A DNA stretch of 52,531 nucleotides, taken from positions 1-52,531 of the forward strand of contig PWOI01000189.1 of NCBI GenBank assembly GCA_003557485.1, read 5' to 3'. Position numbers and translations under genes: made by a program. Source of the stretch: Elusimicrobiota bacterium (GTDB lineage: Bacteria; CG03; SLGR01; PWQF01). The notes under the pieces were generated by a model that was not told where the DNA came from, ran no database searches, and saw only the letters and a program-made list of their open reading frames with translations. Below, piece by piece: positions 25,619 to 33,898 of the stretch; position 1 is the stretch's first letter; every line of letters begins with the position of its first letter.

Positions 25619-26349
25619 TTTTCAATATCTTTTAAAAGTTGATAGTCGGTCGCATCAAGGGTAAGAGGAGTAAGAGAGGCGTAGTTTTCCGAAATTGCCT
25701 CAAAATCCGTACCTGCATCGTTATGGCCGTCCAGCATTTCACCTATTATCCAGTAATACTTTCTTCCCGAAGGATCTACCCTCTCGCGGACACGGCGATC
25801 ATATATGCGGACACCAAGGCGGGCTATTTTTATTCCCTTTATCCGGCCTGCGGGAAGATCCGGAACATTGAGGTTAAAGAGTTTTCTTACCGGGGGATTT
25901 TTCCTGAGAATTTTTTCGGCGACCCCGAATGCTAAATCTGCCGCAGAGTTATAATTCCTATGTTTTCCCGCTACCAGCGAAACCGCCAGCGCCGGCACTT
26001 CTAGCATCGCCGCTTCGCGCGCGCCGGCTACAGTGCCGGAATAACTAACATCATCTCCCAGGTTTGCCCCGTCATTTATTCCCGAAACCACCAGGTCAAC
26101 CCGGTCATTCAAAATAGTAAGAACCCCTATCCTGGAACAGTCGGCCGGTGTTCCGGTAACGGAATACCTGTTTTCAGAATACCTGTGTATTCTTACCGGT
26201 TTGTGAAGGCTAAGGGAGTTTCCCATGGCATTCATCGGGAATTCGGGGGCAACTACGGTAACTTTACCCAGCTGAGACAGTTTTGCTTCGAGAATATCCA
26301 GCGCCTGGGCTTTAATCCCGTCATCGTTTGTTATAAGTATGTTTTTCAA
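25603..26349 (-). CDS. surE: 5'/3'-nucleotidase SurE
   Basis: 248-residue survival protein E, a metal-dependent nucleotidase and exopolyphosphatase. The metal-binding NDDG (8-11), SGINDGANLGDD and YSGTVAGAREA segments are intact. The start is TTG 26349, since the family begins right at the ILxTNDDG strand; AAGGAT upstream can serve as ribosome site. It lies seven bases after the yjbQ copy and overlaps uvrB. Confidence 0.96.
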   Translation of the reverse strand: MKNILITNDDGIKAQALDILEAKLSQLGKVTVVAPEFPMNAMGNSLSLHKPVRIHRYSENRYSVTGTPADCSRIGVLTILNDRVDLVVSGINDGANLGDDVSYSGTVAGAREAAMLEVPALAVSLVAGKHRNYNSAADLAFGVAEKILRKNPPVRKLFNLNVPDLPAGRIKGIKIARLGVRIYDRRVRERVDPSGRKYYWIIGEMLDGHNDAGTDFEAISENYASLTPLTLDATDYQLLKDIENWDLN

Positions 26350-26356
26350 TTGGGAA

Positions 26357-26758
26357 TTAATCCTTGATTATCTTTATCCATACCCGCCTGCTGCGCGGCC
26401 CGTCAAACTCGCAAAAATAAATACCCTGCCAGGTCCCCAGATTCAGAGATCCGCCGCTTACAATGACATCGGCAGACGAACCCATCATTGAAGATTTTAT
26501 GTGAGCAGCGGAATTCCCTTCCGCATGGCCATAATCGGGATCCGACCACGGAACCGTTTTATCAAGATAGTTTTTAATGTCTTCCATAACGTCGGGGTCA
26601 GCGTTCTCATTGATAGTAACAGCCGCTGTAGTGTGGGGCACGTAAACAGTACAAACTCCCTCCTTAATTCCGGAAGATGAAACCTCCCGGGAAACCTGTC
26701 CGGTAATGTTCAAAAACTGGCTTCTTGAAGATGTTGATACTTTTATCTCTTTAATCAT
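26357..26758 (-). CDS. YjbQ family protein (UPF0047), copy 2
   Basis: 133 residues with HTTAAVTINENADPDV, GHAEGNSAAHIKSSMMG and GGSLNLGTWQGIYFCEFDGPR, the classical YjbQ pattern and closer to the family consensus than the copy at 8999-9415. Thiamine-phosphate synthase activity has been reported for relatives, but the cell role is uncertain. It is read from the amiC-murI transcript, 22 bases past murI. Confidence 0.92.
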   Translation of the reverse strand: MIKEIKVSTSSRSQFLNITGQVSREVSSSGIKEGVCTVYVPHTTAAVTINENADPDVMEDIKNYLDKTVPWSDPDYGHAEGNSAAHIKSSMMGSSADVIVSGGSLNLGTWQGIYFCEFDGPRSRRVWIKIIKD

Positions 26759-26780
26759 AACTATTCTTTCCTTCCGTTTC

Positions 26781-27587
26781 TCAGTCAGTCTCCAGCAGGC
26801 CCACTTCCTTCACCTCAACGGCTTCTTCAAGAAAAACGGAAGCCGATTCCCTGAAAAGCTCCGGAGCGTCGCTTACGTAATATTCAACCGACCCGCTTTT
26901 TTCCTCTGAAGCGATCCCGGAATTATTAAGAAGCCTGGATGCTTCCGCAGCGGCCTCATAAGCCGAATCAACAATATTTAAAGATGATCCCGCAACACTT
27001 CTTATTATATCCTTAAGCAGAGGATAATGAGTACATCCCAGTATAAGAGAGTCAAGGCCCGGAAGAAAATCCTCAAGGTAAAGCCTGGCAACCTGTTTTG
27101 TAATCTCATGGTCTCTCCATCCCTCTTCAACAAGGGGGACAAACAATGGGCAGGCCCGGGAAACAACCCTGGAACTCGGGCTGGACTCAAGTATGAGACT
27201 GCGGTAAATACCGCTTTTCACTGTACCATAGGTCCCAATCACTCCTATTGAATTATTTTTGTTGTTATTAAGGGCAGCCCGGATTCCGGGGAGAATTACA
27301 CCGAGCACTTCAAAGGGCATATTTTTCTTAAGTTCATCCAGCGCATAGACTGAGGCGGTATTGCAGGCTACAACCATAAGTTTTATCTTCTTGTTTTTAA
27401 AGAATTTTCCTGCTCTCATTGCGTATTTTTTCACAGCGCTTGCAGATTTGCTCCCATAAGGAAGATGTGCGGTATCTCCGAAATATACAAAATCCTCTCC
27501 GGGAAGTTTTTTTCTGAGAGCATTCAGCACAGTAAGCCCTCCCATACCTGAATCAAATACGCCTACAGGCGCTTTTTTAACGCTCAT
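26781..27587 (-). CDS. murI: Glutamate racemase
   Basis: 268 residues; makes D-glutamate for peptidoglycan. Both catalytic cysteines are visible: Cys75 in VACNTAS and Cys185 in LGCTHYP (with His187), plus the N-terminal VGVFDSGMGG. Start ATG 27587 overlaps the amidase stop by four bases (ATGA), so wall synthesis and remodelling genes are coupled. Confidence 0.97.
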   Translation of the reverse strand: MSVKKAPVGVFDSGMGGLTVLNALRKKLPGEDFVYFGDTAHLPYGSKSASAVKKYAMRAGKFFKNKKIKLMVVACNTASVYALDELKKNMPFEVLGVILPGIRAALNNNKNNSIGVIGTYGTVKSGIYRSLILESSPSSRVVSRACPLFVPLVEEGWRDHEITKQVARLYLEDFLPGLDSLILGCTHYPLLKDIIRSVAGSSLNIVDSAYEAAAEASRLLNNSGIASEEKSGSVEYYVSDAPELFRESASVFLEEAVEVKEVGLLETD

Positions 27588-29173
27588 CTGCTGTTTACCA
27601 TATCCCTGTATTCCTTTACGGCCGCCGTTATTGCCCGGGCAGCGCTTAACTGAAAATCTCCGCAGTTAAGAAGCCTTTCATCTTCCCTGTTAGAAAGGAA
27701 TCCCAGCTCTACAAGCACTGCCGGCATGCGGGCCCCCTTCATTACATAAAACCCGGCCTGTTTTACCCCGAGGTTTGAAAGAGGCGTTCCTCTTAAGACA
27801 TTCCTGGTAACTACCGAGGCCAGCTCGCTTGACTCGTTCATAAACTGGTTCAGAGTAAGCGACCATAATATAGTGGTAAGTCGGTCCATCTCGGGAGATC
27901 TTTCCTCCATCGCAACTACCGAATTTTCCCTTGCGGCTACAGCTGCTGCCTCGGAGTCCGAAGCATCCTCTGAAAGAAAATAAACTTCAAGTCCTCTTGC
28001 GTTAGGATTTAGAGATGAATTGGCATGGAGAGAAATGAATATGTCGGCACCTTTATTATTAGCTATTTCTGTCCTCTGCGCAAGGGGAACAAAATAATCT
28101 CCCGTCCTTGTCAGTTCTGCCCTTATATTAAGTTCCCTTTTTATTTCAGAGGCAAGCATTCTGGCTATGGCAAGGACAACGTCTTTTTCCCTTGTTCCCA
28201 TTGCTCCTATTGCACCGGGATCTCTGCCCCCGTGACCCGGATCTATTATGACAAGTTCAATATCCTCGCCGGACTCTCTGTCCCGCATGGCAATATCAGT
28301 ACGGATCGCCCTGATTACGTCTTCGTGCTTCTTATCGGGAGGCGCCGGATCCGTATTTACTATGTCAACAACCACACGCGGAGGCGCCGGATATTTTTTC
28401 ACCTGCACTTCTCCTGCTTTCTTGCCTGTATGAACCGTAAATACTGCTCCCCTGTCTGTTTTCTCAACGCTTATTCTTTCAATAACTCCATCACCCACAT
28501 ATTCCCCCCCGTAAGGAAAAACAAGCGGGCTATCTTCAAATATTATTTCCCATGAGTTGCGCCTTCTTATTGTTGTAAAATCCAGCTTTCCTCCGGTCTC
28601 TATAACAAACCGGGAATAGTTATTGTATGAATAGTTTCTTACTTCCCTTATTCCGTCCTTCATTGATACCCAGAGAGTCCTGTCATCAAAGTTCCAGGAC
28701 ACAACTCCCTCTATCACATTCTGAAAAGCCCTGGTAATTATCGCTTCCAGAGGGATATAGGCGGTATCGGAAATTATAAGAGGAGTTTTCATCATACGGC
28801 GGTGCACTCCTTCCATAACCACGTAGTCGCTTCCTATCTTAAAAAGGACTTCCTTTTCATGGCCGAGGTGAGGCCAGCTGTAAATAATTTTCCCGGTATC
28901 GGAGATATATGATATTTCAGCGTTAAAAACAGCGGCAACTTCTCTTGCCCTGAGGTACCCCATCCTGTCTATCAGCGCAAGGTCTATTTCTCTTGACGGT
29001 TCTCCGTTCTCCAGAACCTGTATAGGAATACTCGTTACGTCGGCACAGGCGACGCGTAAAGTAAAAAGCAAAATCAAAAAAAGGGCTGCAACTGACTTCA
29101 TAACAATTTTAAGTCCGCTTTTACGGACGGAAAAATTTTTTATTCTGTTACAGGCGAGACTCTCTGTTTTCAT
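27584..29173 (-). CDS. amiC: N-acetylmuramoyl-L-alanine amidase (AmiC type)
   Basis: 529-residue exported zinc amidase that cuts the stem peptide from peptidoglycan. After an N-terminal signal segment (hydrophobic residues about 27-40, likely cleaved near ACA-D) come a copper-amine-oxidase-N-like domain (about 55-170), an AMIN targeting domain (about 185-272) and the Amidase_3 domain (306-525) with DPGHGG (His314), Glu329 in REKD, SLHANSS and the catalytic VELGF glutamate. Start ATG 29173 gives a long 25-residue n-region; Met25 is an alternative that would make a more ordinary signal peptide. First gene of the operon running to birA-coaX. Confidence 0.92.
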   Translation of the reverse strand: MKTESLACNRIKNFSVRKSGLKIVMKSVAALFLILLFTLRVACADVTSIPIQVLENGEPSREIDLALIDRMGYLRAREVAAVFNAEISYISDTGKIIYSWPHLGHEKEVLFKIGSDYVVMEGVHRRMMKTPLIISDTAYIPLEAIITRAFQNVIEGVVSWNFDDRTLWVSMKDGIREVRNYSYNNYSRFVIETGGKLDFTTIRRRNSWEIIFEDSPLVFPYGGEYVGDGVIERISVEKTDRGAVFTVHTGKKAGEVQVKKYPAPPRVVVDIVNTDPAPPDKKHEDVIRAIRTDIAMRDRESGEDIELVIIDPGHGGRDPGAIGAMGTREKDVVLAIARMLASEIKRELNIRAELTRTGDYFVPLAQRTEIANNKGADIFISLHANSSLNPNARGLEVYFLSEDASDSEAAAVAARENSVVAMEERSPEMDRLTTILWSLTLNQFMNESSELASVVTRNVLRGTPLSNLGVKQAGFYVMKGARMPAVLVELGFLSNREDERLLNCGDFQLSAARAITAAVKEYRDMVNSR

Positions 29174-29212
29174 ATATATCCCCGGTAAGCTATACCTCTA
29201 ATAATTATATTG

Positions 29213-29242
29213 ATTATAATTGATTATTGACGGAAAAATCAA
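29213..29242 (-). promoter_or_regulatory. Promoter of the amiC-...-birA/coaX operon
   Basis: Minus-strand TTGATT (29237-29242), an 18-base spacer and a perfect TATAAT (29213-29218), about 40 bases before ATG 29173. Confidence 0.65.
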
Positions 29243-29296
29243 GTTTTAGAATGACGTGTATAGAAAACAGCCGTGTTTTTTGATATCATCAGTATT

Positions 29297-30823
29297 ATGA
29301 TTTCCGGCAAATCTGTAAAATATATCTATTTTTTATGGGGTTCTGTAATTTTTTTGAATCTTTTTTTCAAAGCGGGCTGGGACTTGTGGATGCAGACACT
29401 TTCATTTTACCTGACTATTGCCGCATTCATACCGACTCTATTGATCGGCCTTAACCTTAAAATAAAACTTACCGGCTTTCTTTTTTTAGCTTTTTCTTTT
29501 TCCCTTCTTTCTTATCTTTACGCTGCTCATACAGCTATAGTTGATATAACTTTTACAGGATGGATTAACTATCTCCTGTTTTTTGCACTGGGGACCGGAT
29601 ACCTGAGCACAGTAAAGGAAAAAGCTGCCAGGTTTACAGCAGCTGTCTGCGTATGGGCTGCGGCGCTGGACCTGTTCTATCCTCTTGTTTTAAATACTTC
29701 CCTTTTTCCTAACCCTAATATAAAAGCAGGATTCTTTATTCTAACCGCACCTTTTCTCCTATATAAAATTAAAGAAACTTTTGAAGTCAATAAGCATAAA
29801 TCAATAATATGGATGATCGGCGGAGGCGCTGTCTGTTACTCTTTCATAACCGCTTCAAGCCGGTGGGGGTCCCTTGTCATGGGTGTATCAATAATAGTAT
29901 GGCTTCTTTTTAATAATATGAAAAAAACGGCGGCGGCTGCAGCTGCTGTGACAGTGGGGGCAGCTGTTTTAGTAGATTTTCACTCCCTTTTTCCGGCTGC
30001 GGCAGCAAGACGTGAGTGGATTACTGCCGGAATAAGGATGATCAGCAGGCAGCCTGTTACAGGTTTCGGGCCGGCCAGCACTCCGCATATTCTCCCTTAT
30101 TTTACTACTGGAGTTGAAGCAGGGCATTTTACTCATTATATTCATTCCTATTTTATTCAGTTCGCCGCTGAGTTCGGGCTTCCGGCGGCGGTTTTTCTTA
30201 TTGTTTTTCTTTTACTTTCCGTAAAGAGAATATTTTTATCCGGCAATATTCTTGATAAAACTGCGGCCGCATCTCTTTTTTTTCTTATGGCATACAACTT
30301 ATTTGAATACAACCTTTCCATTCCGCTGGTAGGCCTTCTTTTTTTCAGTATACTCGGAACATTTTTCCCGGGAGAAAAACTCAGGCTGAAACCATCTAAA
30401 AAGATTGCCGGGATTTTCTATGTAATTGTTTCTTTTATTCTCATCACAGGAGGCGCCGTATTTGCTACCCGGCCCTTTCTGGCAAACCGGCATTTCAGCA
30501 GAGGAATCTATAAGGTGAGTATTTCTGAGCTGGAGGAAGCTTCAGTTTTCTTTGAAAAATCCCTTGAAATATACCCTGAATGCGAGTTACCCCTGCTGGG
30601 CCTTGCCTCTATTGAAATCATAGAAGGAAACCTCCTGCAGGCTGAAGAATTGATAAGGCGAAGCATTCCTTTTATGGAAGATGCCAATCCCGCAGCGAAA
30701 GTTTTCAAAAGCGCAAAAAAAGACCGTATAGCGGGCGATTACGAACGCGCATCTAATAAGTATATGGAAAGCATTCTGATAAGGTTTACACAGTTCGGCT
30801 ATCTTTTCAGCTTTCCCGGTTAA
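29297..30823 (+). CDS. O-antigen ligase / polymerase-like membrane protein with C-terminal TPR
   Basis: About 508 residues: some 10-11 hydrophobic helices, a Wzy_C-type periplasmic loop (REWITAGIRMISRQPVTGFGPAS, then an HYIHSYFIQFAAEFG segment with the conserved histidines), and a TPR-like tail (about 410-500; ISELEEASVFFEKSLEIYP). The Wzy_C family includes WaaL O-antigen ligases, Wzy polymerases and PglL-type protein glycosyltransferases; which one cannot be read from sequence. The nearby pilin and prepilin peptidase make pilin glycosylation a reasonable guess. I use ATG 29297; a GTG at 29273 would add eight residues, and neither has a good ribosome site. Confidence 0.78.
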   Translation: MISGKSVKYIYFLWGSVIFLNLFFKAGWDLWMQTLSFYLTIAAFIPTLLIGLNLKIKLTGFLFLAFSFSLLSYLYAAHTAIVDITFTGWINYLLFFALGTGYLSTVKEKAARFTAAVCVWAAALDLFYPLVLNTSLFPNPNIKAGFFILTAPFLLYKIKETFEVNKHKSIIWMIGGGAVCYSFITASSRWGSLVMGVSIIVWLLFNNMKKTAAAAAAVTVGAAVLVDFHSLFPAAAARREWITAGIRMISRQPVTGFGPASTPHILPYFTTGVEAGHFTHYIHSYFIQFAAEFGLPAAVFLIVFLLLSVKRIFLSGNILDKTAAASLFFLMAYNLFEYNLSIPLVGLLFFSILGTFFPGEKLRLKPSKKIAGIFYVIVSFILITGGAVFATRPFLANRHFSRGIYKVSISELEEASVFFEKSLEIYPECELPLLGLASIEIIEGNLLQAEELIRRSIPFMEDANPAAKVFKSAKKDRIAGDYERASNKYMESILIRFTQFGYLFSFPG

Positions 30824-30842
30824 ACTGAAATACCGGACAGGT

Positions 30843-31610
30843 TTACCTTATAAATGAGTGAAAAAAATCTGTGAAAAGCACGTAAAGAACCGCTCCGGCA
30901 GCCAGGAAGGGACCGAAAGGAATATAATCCCTTTTTTTAATTTTCCCGGATATCTGCATTCCTATACCGGCCAGGCTTCCTGCAAAACTTCCTATAAAAA
31001 GTGTCCAGAATACACCTGCAGGTCCGGTAAAAGATCCTACGGCAGCCATTAGTTTTAGATCTCCCAGCCCCATTGCCTCTTTTTTAAAGACAGCACGGCC
31101 GGCAAACCTCAGAATTAAAATTGCCAGGATTCCAGATAGAAACCCGGCAACTGAGTAAATCAACCTTGGCCCGGAAGAGATAAATTCATTGAAATAGGAT
31201 GATGCAATCCCGAAGGCCATAAGAGGATAAGAAACCTGGGGCGGAATAACCCGGTAGTCTATATCAACCCCGGATATAATTACAAGAGCCAGACCGAAAA
31301 CAGTAAAAATGAGCGCAGTTTCCAGGGACTCAAAACGCAAAAACCACCCTGCCGTAATAAGAGCCGTAAGCAGCTCAACAAGCGGATACCTTAAACTTAT
31401 GCCCCTGGAACACTCAGCACAACTGCCGCGCAGCATAATATAACTGATTACGGGAATATTATGATACCATTTAATAGGTGTAAGGCATTTGGGACATAAA
31501 GACGAAGGTTTTACGATTGAAGATCCCCTGGGAATACGCCATATACATACATTGGCAAAACTACCCAGAACAAGCCCTGAAACAAAACCAACAGCCGGCA
31601 GGTAACACAC
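30843..31610 (-). CDS. pilD: Type IV prepilin peptidase / N-methyltransferase
   Basis: 255-residue inner-membrane aspartyl protease that cleaves the class III signal of prepilins and methylates the new N-terminus. All hallmarks are present: the N-terminal GSFANVCIWRIPRG, the zinc-binding CPKC and CAEC pairs flanking WYHNIPVISYIMLRG, and the catalytic aspartates in GVDIDYRVIP and GLGDLK. The start is GTG 31610, abutting the TAA of the upstream gene, with an AGGGGG site eight bases before it. Its pilin substrate lies 1.8 kb upstream. Confidence 0.95.
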   Translation of the reverse strand: MCYLPAVGFVSGLVLGSFANVCIWRIPRGSSIVKPSSLCPKCLTPIKWYHNIPVISYIMLRGSCAECSRGISLRYPLVELLTALITAGWFLRFESLETALIFTVFGLALVIISGVDIDYRVIPPQVSYPLMAFGIASSYFNEFISSGPRLIYSVAGFLSGILAILILRFAGRAVFKKEAMGLGDLKLMAAVGSFTGPAGVFWTLFIGSFAGSLAGIGMQISGKIKKRDYIPFGPFLAAGAVLYVLFTDFFHSFIR

Positions 31611-33290
31611 TTACTTTTCCCCCTTTATTTTTTTTAGCATCTCCTCATAATACCGGGCTCGCTCAATTCGTCCCGTTTCGTTGTGTAAGTCTATCAAAAT
31701 ATTATAAGGCAGTTCAAGCCGGGGTGTCGTAAAAACAGCTTTCTCCAGATATTCCTCTGCTTCCTCAAAACTGTTCATTTTTAGCAGCGCCAGCGCTCGG
31801 CTCAGATAAATTCCGCTGGAACGTTCAGTTTCAAGAGCGCGTGAATACTCATTCTCAGCAATATAAAAAAAACCAATCCTATCCCAGGCCCTTGCCCGCA
31901 GATAAATTATTTCTCCGGGAAGATGGGAAAAAGATTCGGCAGTTTCAAGTAGTTCAACCGCCTGAAGGTAATCCCCCATTTCAAAAGCCTTACGGCCCTT
32001 TTCCCAGAATATCTGTTCGGCGGTTTTAAAAAATATAAGCAGTATGCCAAGTCCAATTAAAATAAATTTAAGTGTAGCGGAACTTTTCCTGACATCGTGT
32101 TTCCTTTTTGGAGACATTGCTGTGCCCATTATTACAGCCGCTGTTAGAGGTATAGCGGGCGTATGGAAAGGGAAAGAAACAAGGCCCGATGCGAGAACAG
32201 CCGCAATAGCCGCACGGGCCGGCATTCCAAAACCGCTGTCACTGCCGGACTTTTTAAACCAAAGGTAAAAAATCCATCCAATAAGCATAAACCCTGTAAT
32301 TCCCGTCTCTGCAAGAATCTGCACAAAATCCGACTGCGCTCGCCGGGCTCGGCGTATATGTGAAGATGCTGCATACTTAAGATTTTCCTCTTTTCTGAAA
32401 AACTCTTCCCTGTAACGGGGGTATTCATAGTGAAAAGTTCCCGCGCCCGTTCCAAAAACAGGGTTTGATATGAACATTTCCCGGGAAACTCTCCAGACCC
32501 CTATTCTTGGATGCAGTGATTTCTCAACAATTCTATTGATACGGGGATAAAGAAAGAATCCGAAAAAGATTAAAAACCCTGCGATGGCGAACGCATAGTT
32601 TCTCCTGTTCTTGTTTTTCAGAAAAAATATAATGAAAACCGCTGCCATTGCAAAAATACCCGGGATAGTTCTTGAGGCCCTGCAAAGGTAAAGGGCCCAA
32701 ATAGCGGGAACCAGGACTGCCGCGCCTTTCAGCGGTTTTTTTATGGCAAGATTTATCGCAAAAGGAATAGTAAGAAGGATATAATCTGCAAGATATACCC
32801 GGTTTCCGAAGGTGGCATAAGGCAGCCTTGAAAATCCGGAGGAGAACCCCCTGACAGGGTCTGAGATCCTGTAATACTGGAGAATTGCCAATATGCTTAC
32901 GAAAAAAAGAGAGAAGAGAATTCCTCCCCTTACATTATCCTTAAGCGTTTCTGAGGAAATTGCGGATATGGTAAGAAGTATAAAGAAAACAATTATCATC
33001 GCCGCATAGTTCCCACCTGCAAAAGCAAACTTTCCTTTAACAGCGAGCGAGGCAGCGGTTATAAAAAGAAACCCTGCCGCCGGAATAAACAGTGAACTTG
33101 AAAATATTTTTTCAGGCCCCTCTGTAAAAATGAGGTAAAGAATGAAACAAGCCCCCGCAATTATTTTAGGAGCATGGAACTGATCAATAAAAGCGCTGCT
33201 GAAAGAAAGGGCAAATAGAAAAATAAAGAGAGGGAACGCTATACCGTGCTTTCTCATGTAAAACCTATTTTCCTTTACTGTATTATCCAT
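31611..33290 (-). CDS. O-antigen ligase-like membrane protein with TPR tail, second copy
   Basis: 559 residues of the same architecture as the plus-strand protein at 29297-30823: about ten membrane helices, a Wzy_C loop (GVWRVSREMFISNPVFGTGAGTF, then RRAQSDFVQILAETGITG with the helix normally carrying HN/HS), and two to three TPR units from about 430 (GDYLQAVELLETAE, AENEYSRALE, NSFEEAEEYLEKAV). It lies between pilin and prepilin peptidase on one strand, after the pilin terminator, and abuts pilD. Ligase, polymerase or PglL-like pilin glycosyltransferase are all possible. Confidence 0.8.
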   Translation of the reverse strand: MDNTVKENRFYMRKHGIAFPLFIFLFALSFSSAFIDQFHAPKIIAGACFILYLIFTEGPEKIFSSSLFIPAAGFLFITAASLAVKGKFAFAGGNYAAMIIVFFILLTISAISSETLKDNVRGGILFSLFFVSILAILQYYRISDPVRGFSSGFSRLPYATFGNRVYLADYILLTIPFAINLAIKKPLKGAAVLVPAIWALYLCRASRTIPGIFAMAAVFIIFFLKNKNRRNYAFAIAGFLIFFGFFLYPRINRIVEKSLHPRIGVWRVSREMFISNPVFGTGAGTFHYEYPRYREEFFRKEENLKYAASSHIRRARRAQSDFVQILAETGITGFMLIGWIFYLWFKKSGSDSGFGMPARAAIAAVLASGLVSFPFHTPAIPLTAAVIMGTAMSPKRKHDVRKSSATLKFILIGLGILLIFFKTAEQIFWEKGRKAFEMGDYLQAVELLETAESFSHLPGEIIYLRARAWDRIGFFYIAENEYSRALETERSSGIYLSRALALLKMNSFEEAEEYLEKAVFTTPRLELPYNILIDLHNETGRIERARYYEEMLKKIKGEK

Positions 33291-33314
33291 TAATTTTAAA
33301 AGTTCCGGACCTTT

Positions 33315-33349
33315 AAAAAAGGCGGGGAAGAGTCTTGCTCTTCCCCGCC
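33315..33349 (-). terminator. Rho-independent terminator of the pilin gene
   Basis: A perfect 12-bp stem (33321-33332 with 33338-33349) with a 5-base loop, followed on the minus strand by six T residues. It lies 31 bases past the pilin stop and would let the pilin be made in excess over the downstream membrane genes. Confidence 0.93.
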
Positions 33350-33380
33350 TATTAACTTTTCCTACTTTCCTATCCCTTAC

Positions 33381-33767
33381 TTACCAGGTGCAGAGAGCAT
33401 TATCTTCAGTATCAATATAGTCTCCCGCAGCGCCTCCAATACTCACACGGCCACGATCGGTGTCAAAAACAAGATCTGCATCGGTAACAACTCCGTCCCT
33501 GACTCTAATTGAAAACGCATACTCGTCATCAAGAAACTCGGCTCCTATAATTCCTTGTATTGAAGCCGGGAAGAAATAATGACGGCCGTAATATAGAGTC
33601 GTCGCGCTCCTTACAGTGGAAAGCTCTCCTCTCAGGTTTGCTTCTCGGGCTCTATCCAGAATATCGCCGAATCTCGGTACTGCTATTGCTGCTAGTATAC
33701 CTATAATTGCTACAACGATCATCAGCTCAATCAGGGTAAAGCCTCCATTTGCTTTTTTCATAGACAT
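33381..33767 (-). CDS. Type IV pilin-like protein (pseudopilin/major pilin)
   Basis: 128 residues with a classical class III signal: cleavage expected between Gly and Phe in [13 protein letters not shown], Glu at mature position 5, and a 20-residue hydrophobic helix. The mature part is short (about 120 residues), with charged residues and a C-terminal [10 protein letters not shown]; only one cysteine, so no disulfide loop. I start at ATG 33767, nine bases after AGGAGGT, rather than ATG 33794, which would prepend ten unlikely residues. ATG 33761 is equally possible. The own promoter-like region and strong terminator suggest an abundant single-gene transcript. Confidence 0.9.
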   Translation of the reverse strand: MSMKKANGGFTLIELMIVVAIIGILAAIAVPRFGDILDRAREANLRGELSTVRSATTLYYGRHYFFPASIQGIIGAEFLDDEYAFSIRVRDGVVTDADLVFDTDRGRVSIGGAAGDYIDTEDNALCTW

Positions 33768-33817
33768 CTCCTTTTCACCTCCTTTTCCGGACATCCCTCC
33801 TCTTTTCCTTTCTTAAA

Positions 33818-33829
33818 TTGTCCGGACAA
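33818..33829. promoter_or_regulatory. 12-bp palindrome in the pilin leader
   Basis: TTGTCCGGACAA, a perfect palindrome just downstream of the putative pilin -10 box. Its core TCCGGACA recurs at 33786-33793, a few bases before the ribosome site. Possible regulator-binding pair. Confidence 0.4.
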
Positions 33830-33834
33830 ATAAA

Positions 33835-33863
33835 TGTTAATACAAAACCCTCTTTCCTGTCAA
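33835..33863 (-). promoter_or_regulatory. Possible promoter of the pilin gene
   Basis: Minus-strand TTGACA (33858-33863) with either TTAACA (33835-33840, 17-base spacer) or TATTAA (33837-33842, 15-base spacer) as -10. A 12-bp palindrome (33818-33829) lies just downstream, at or after the expected start site. Confidence 0.45.
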
Positions 33864-33870
33864 CCCACAT

Positions 33871-33898
33871 GGGGTCAGACCCTACGTTTTACGTTTCT
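33871..33898 (+). repeat. Left inverted end of the Y1 element
   Basis: Exact reverse complement of 34847-34874. Contains the GGGTCAGACCC hairpin at its outer edge. Confidence 0.9.

Noticed and set aside
30824-30842. Terminator between the convergent O-antigen-ligase-like and pilD genes
   Set aside because: Only a 5-bp CCGGT/ACCGG pairing with no T-tract.
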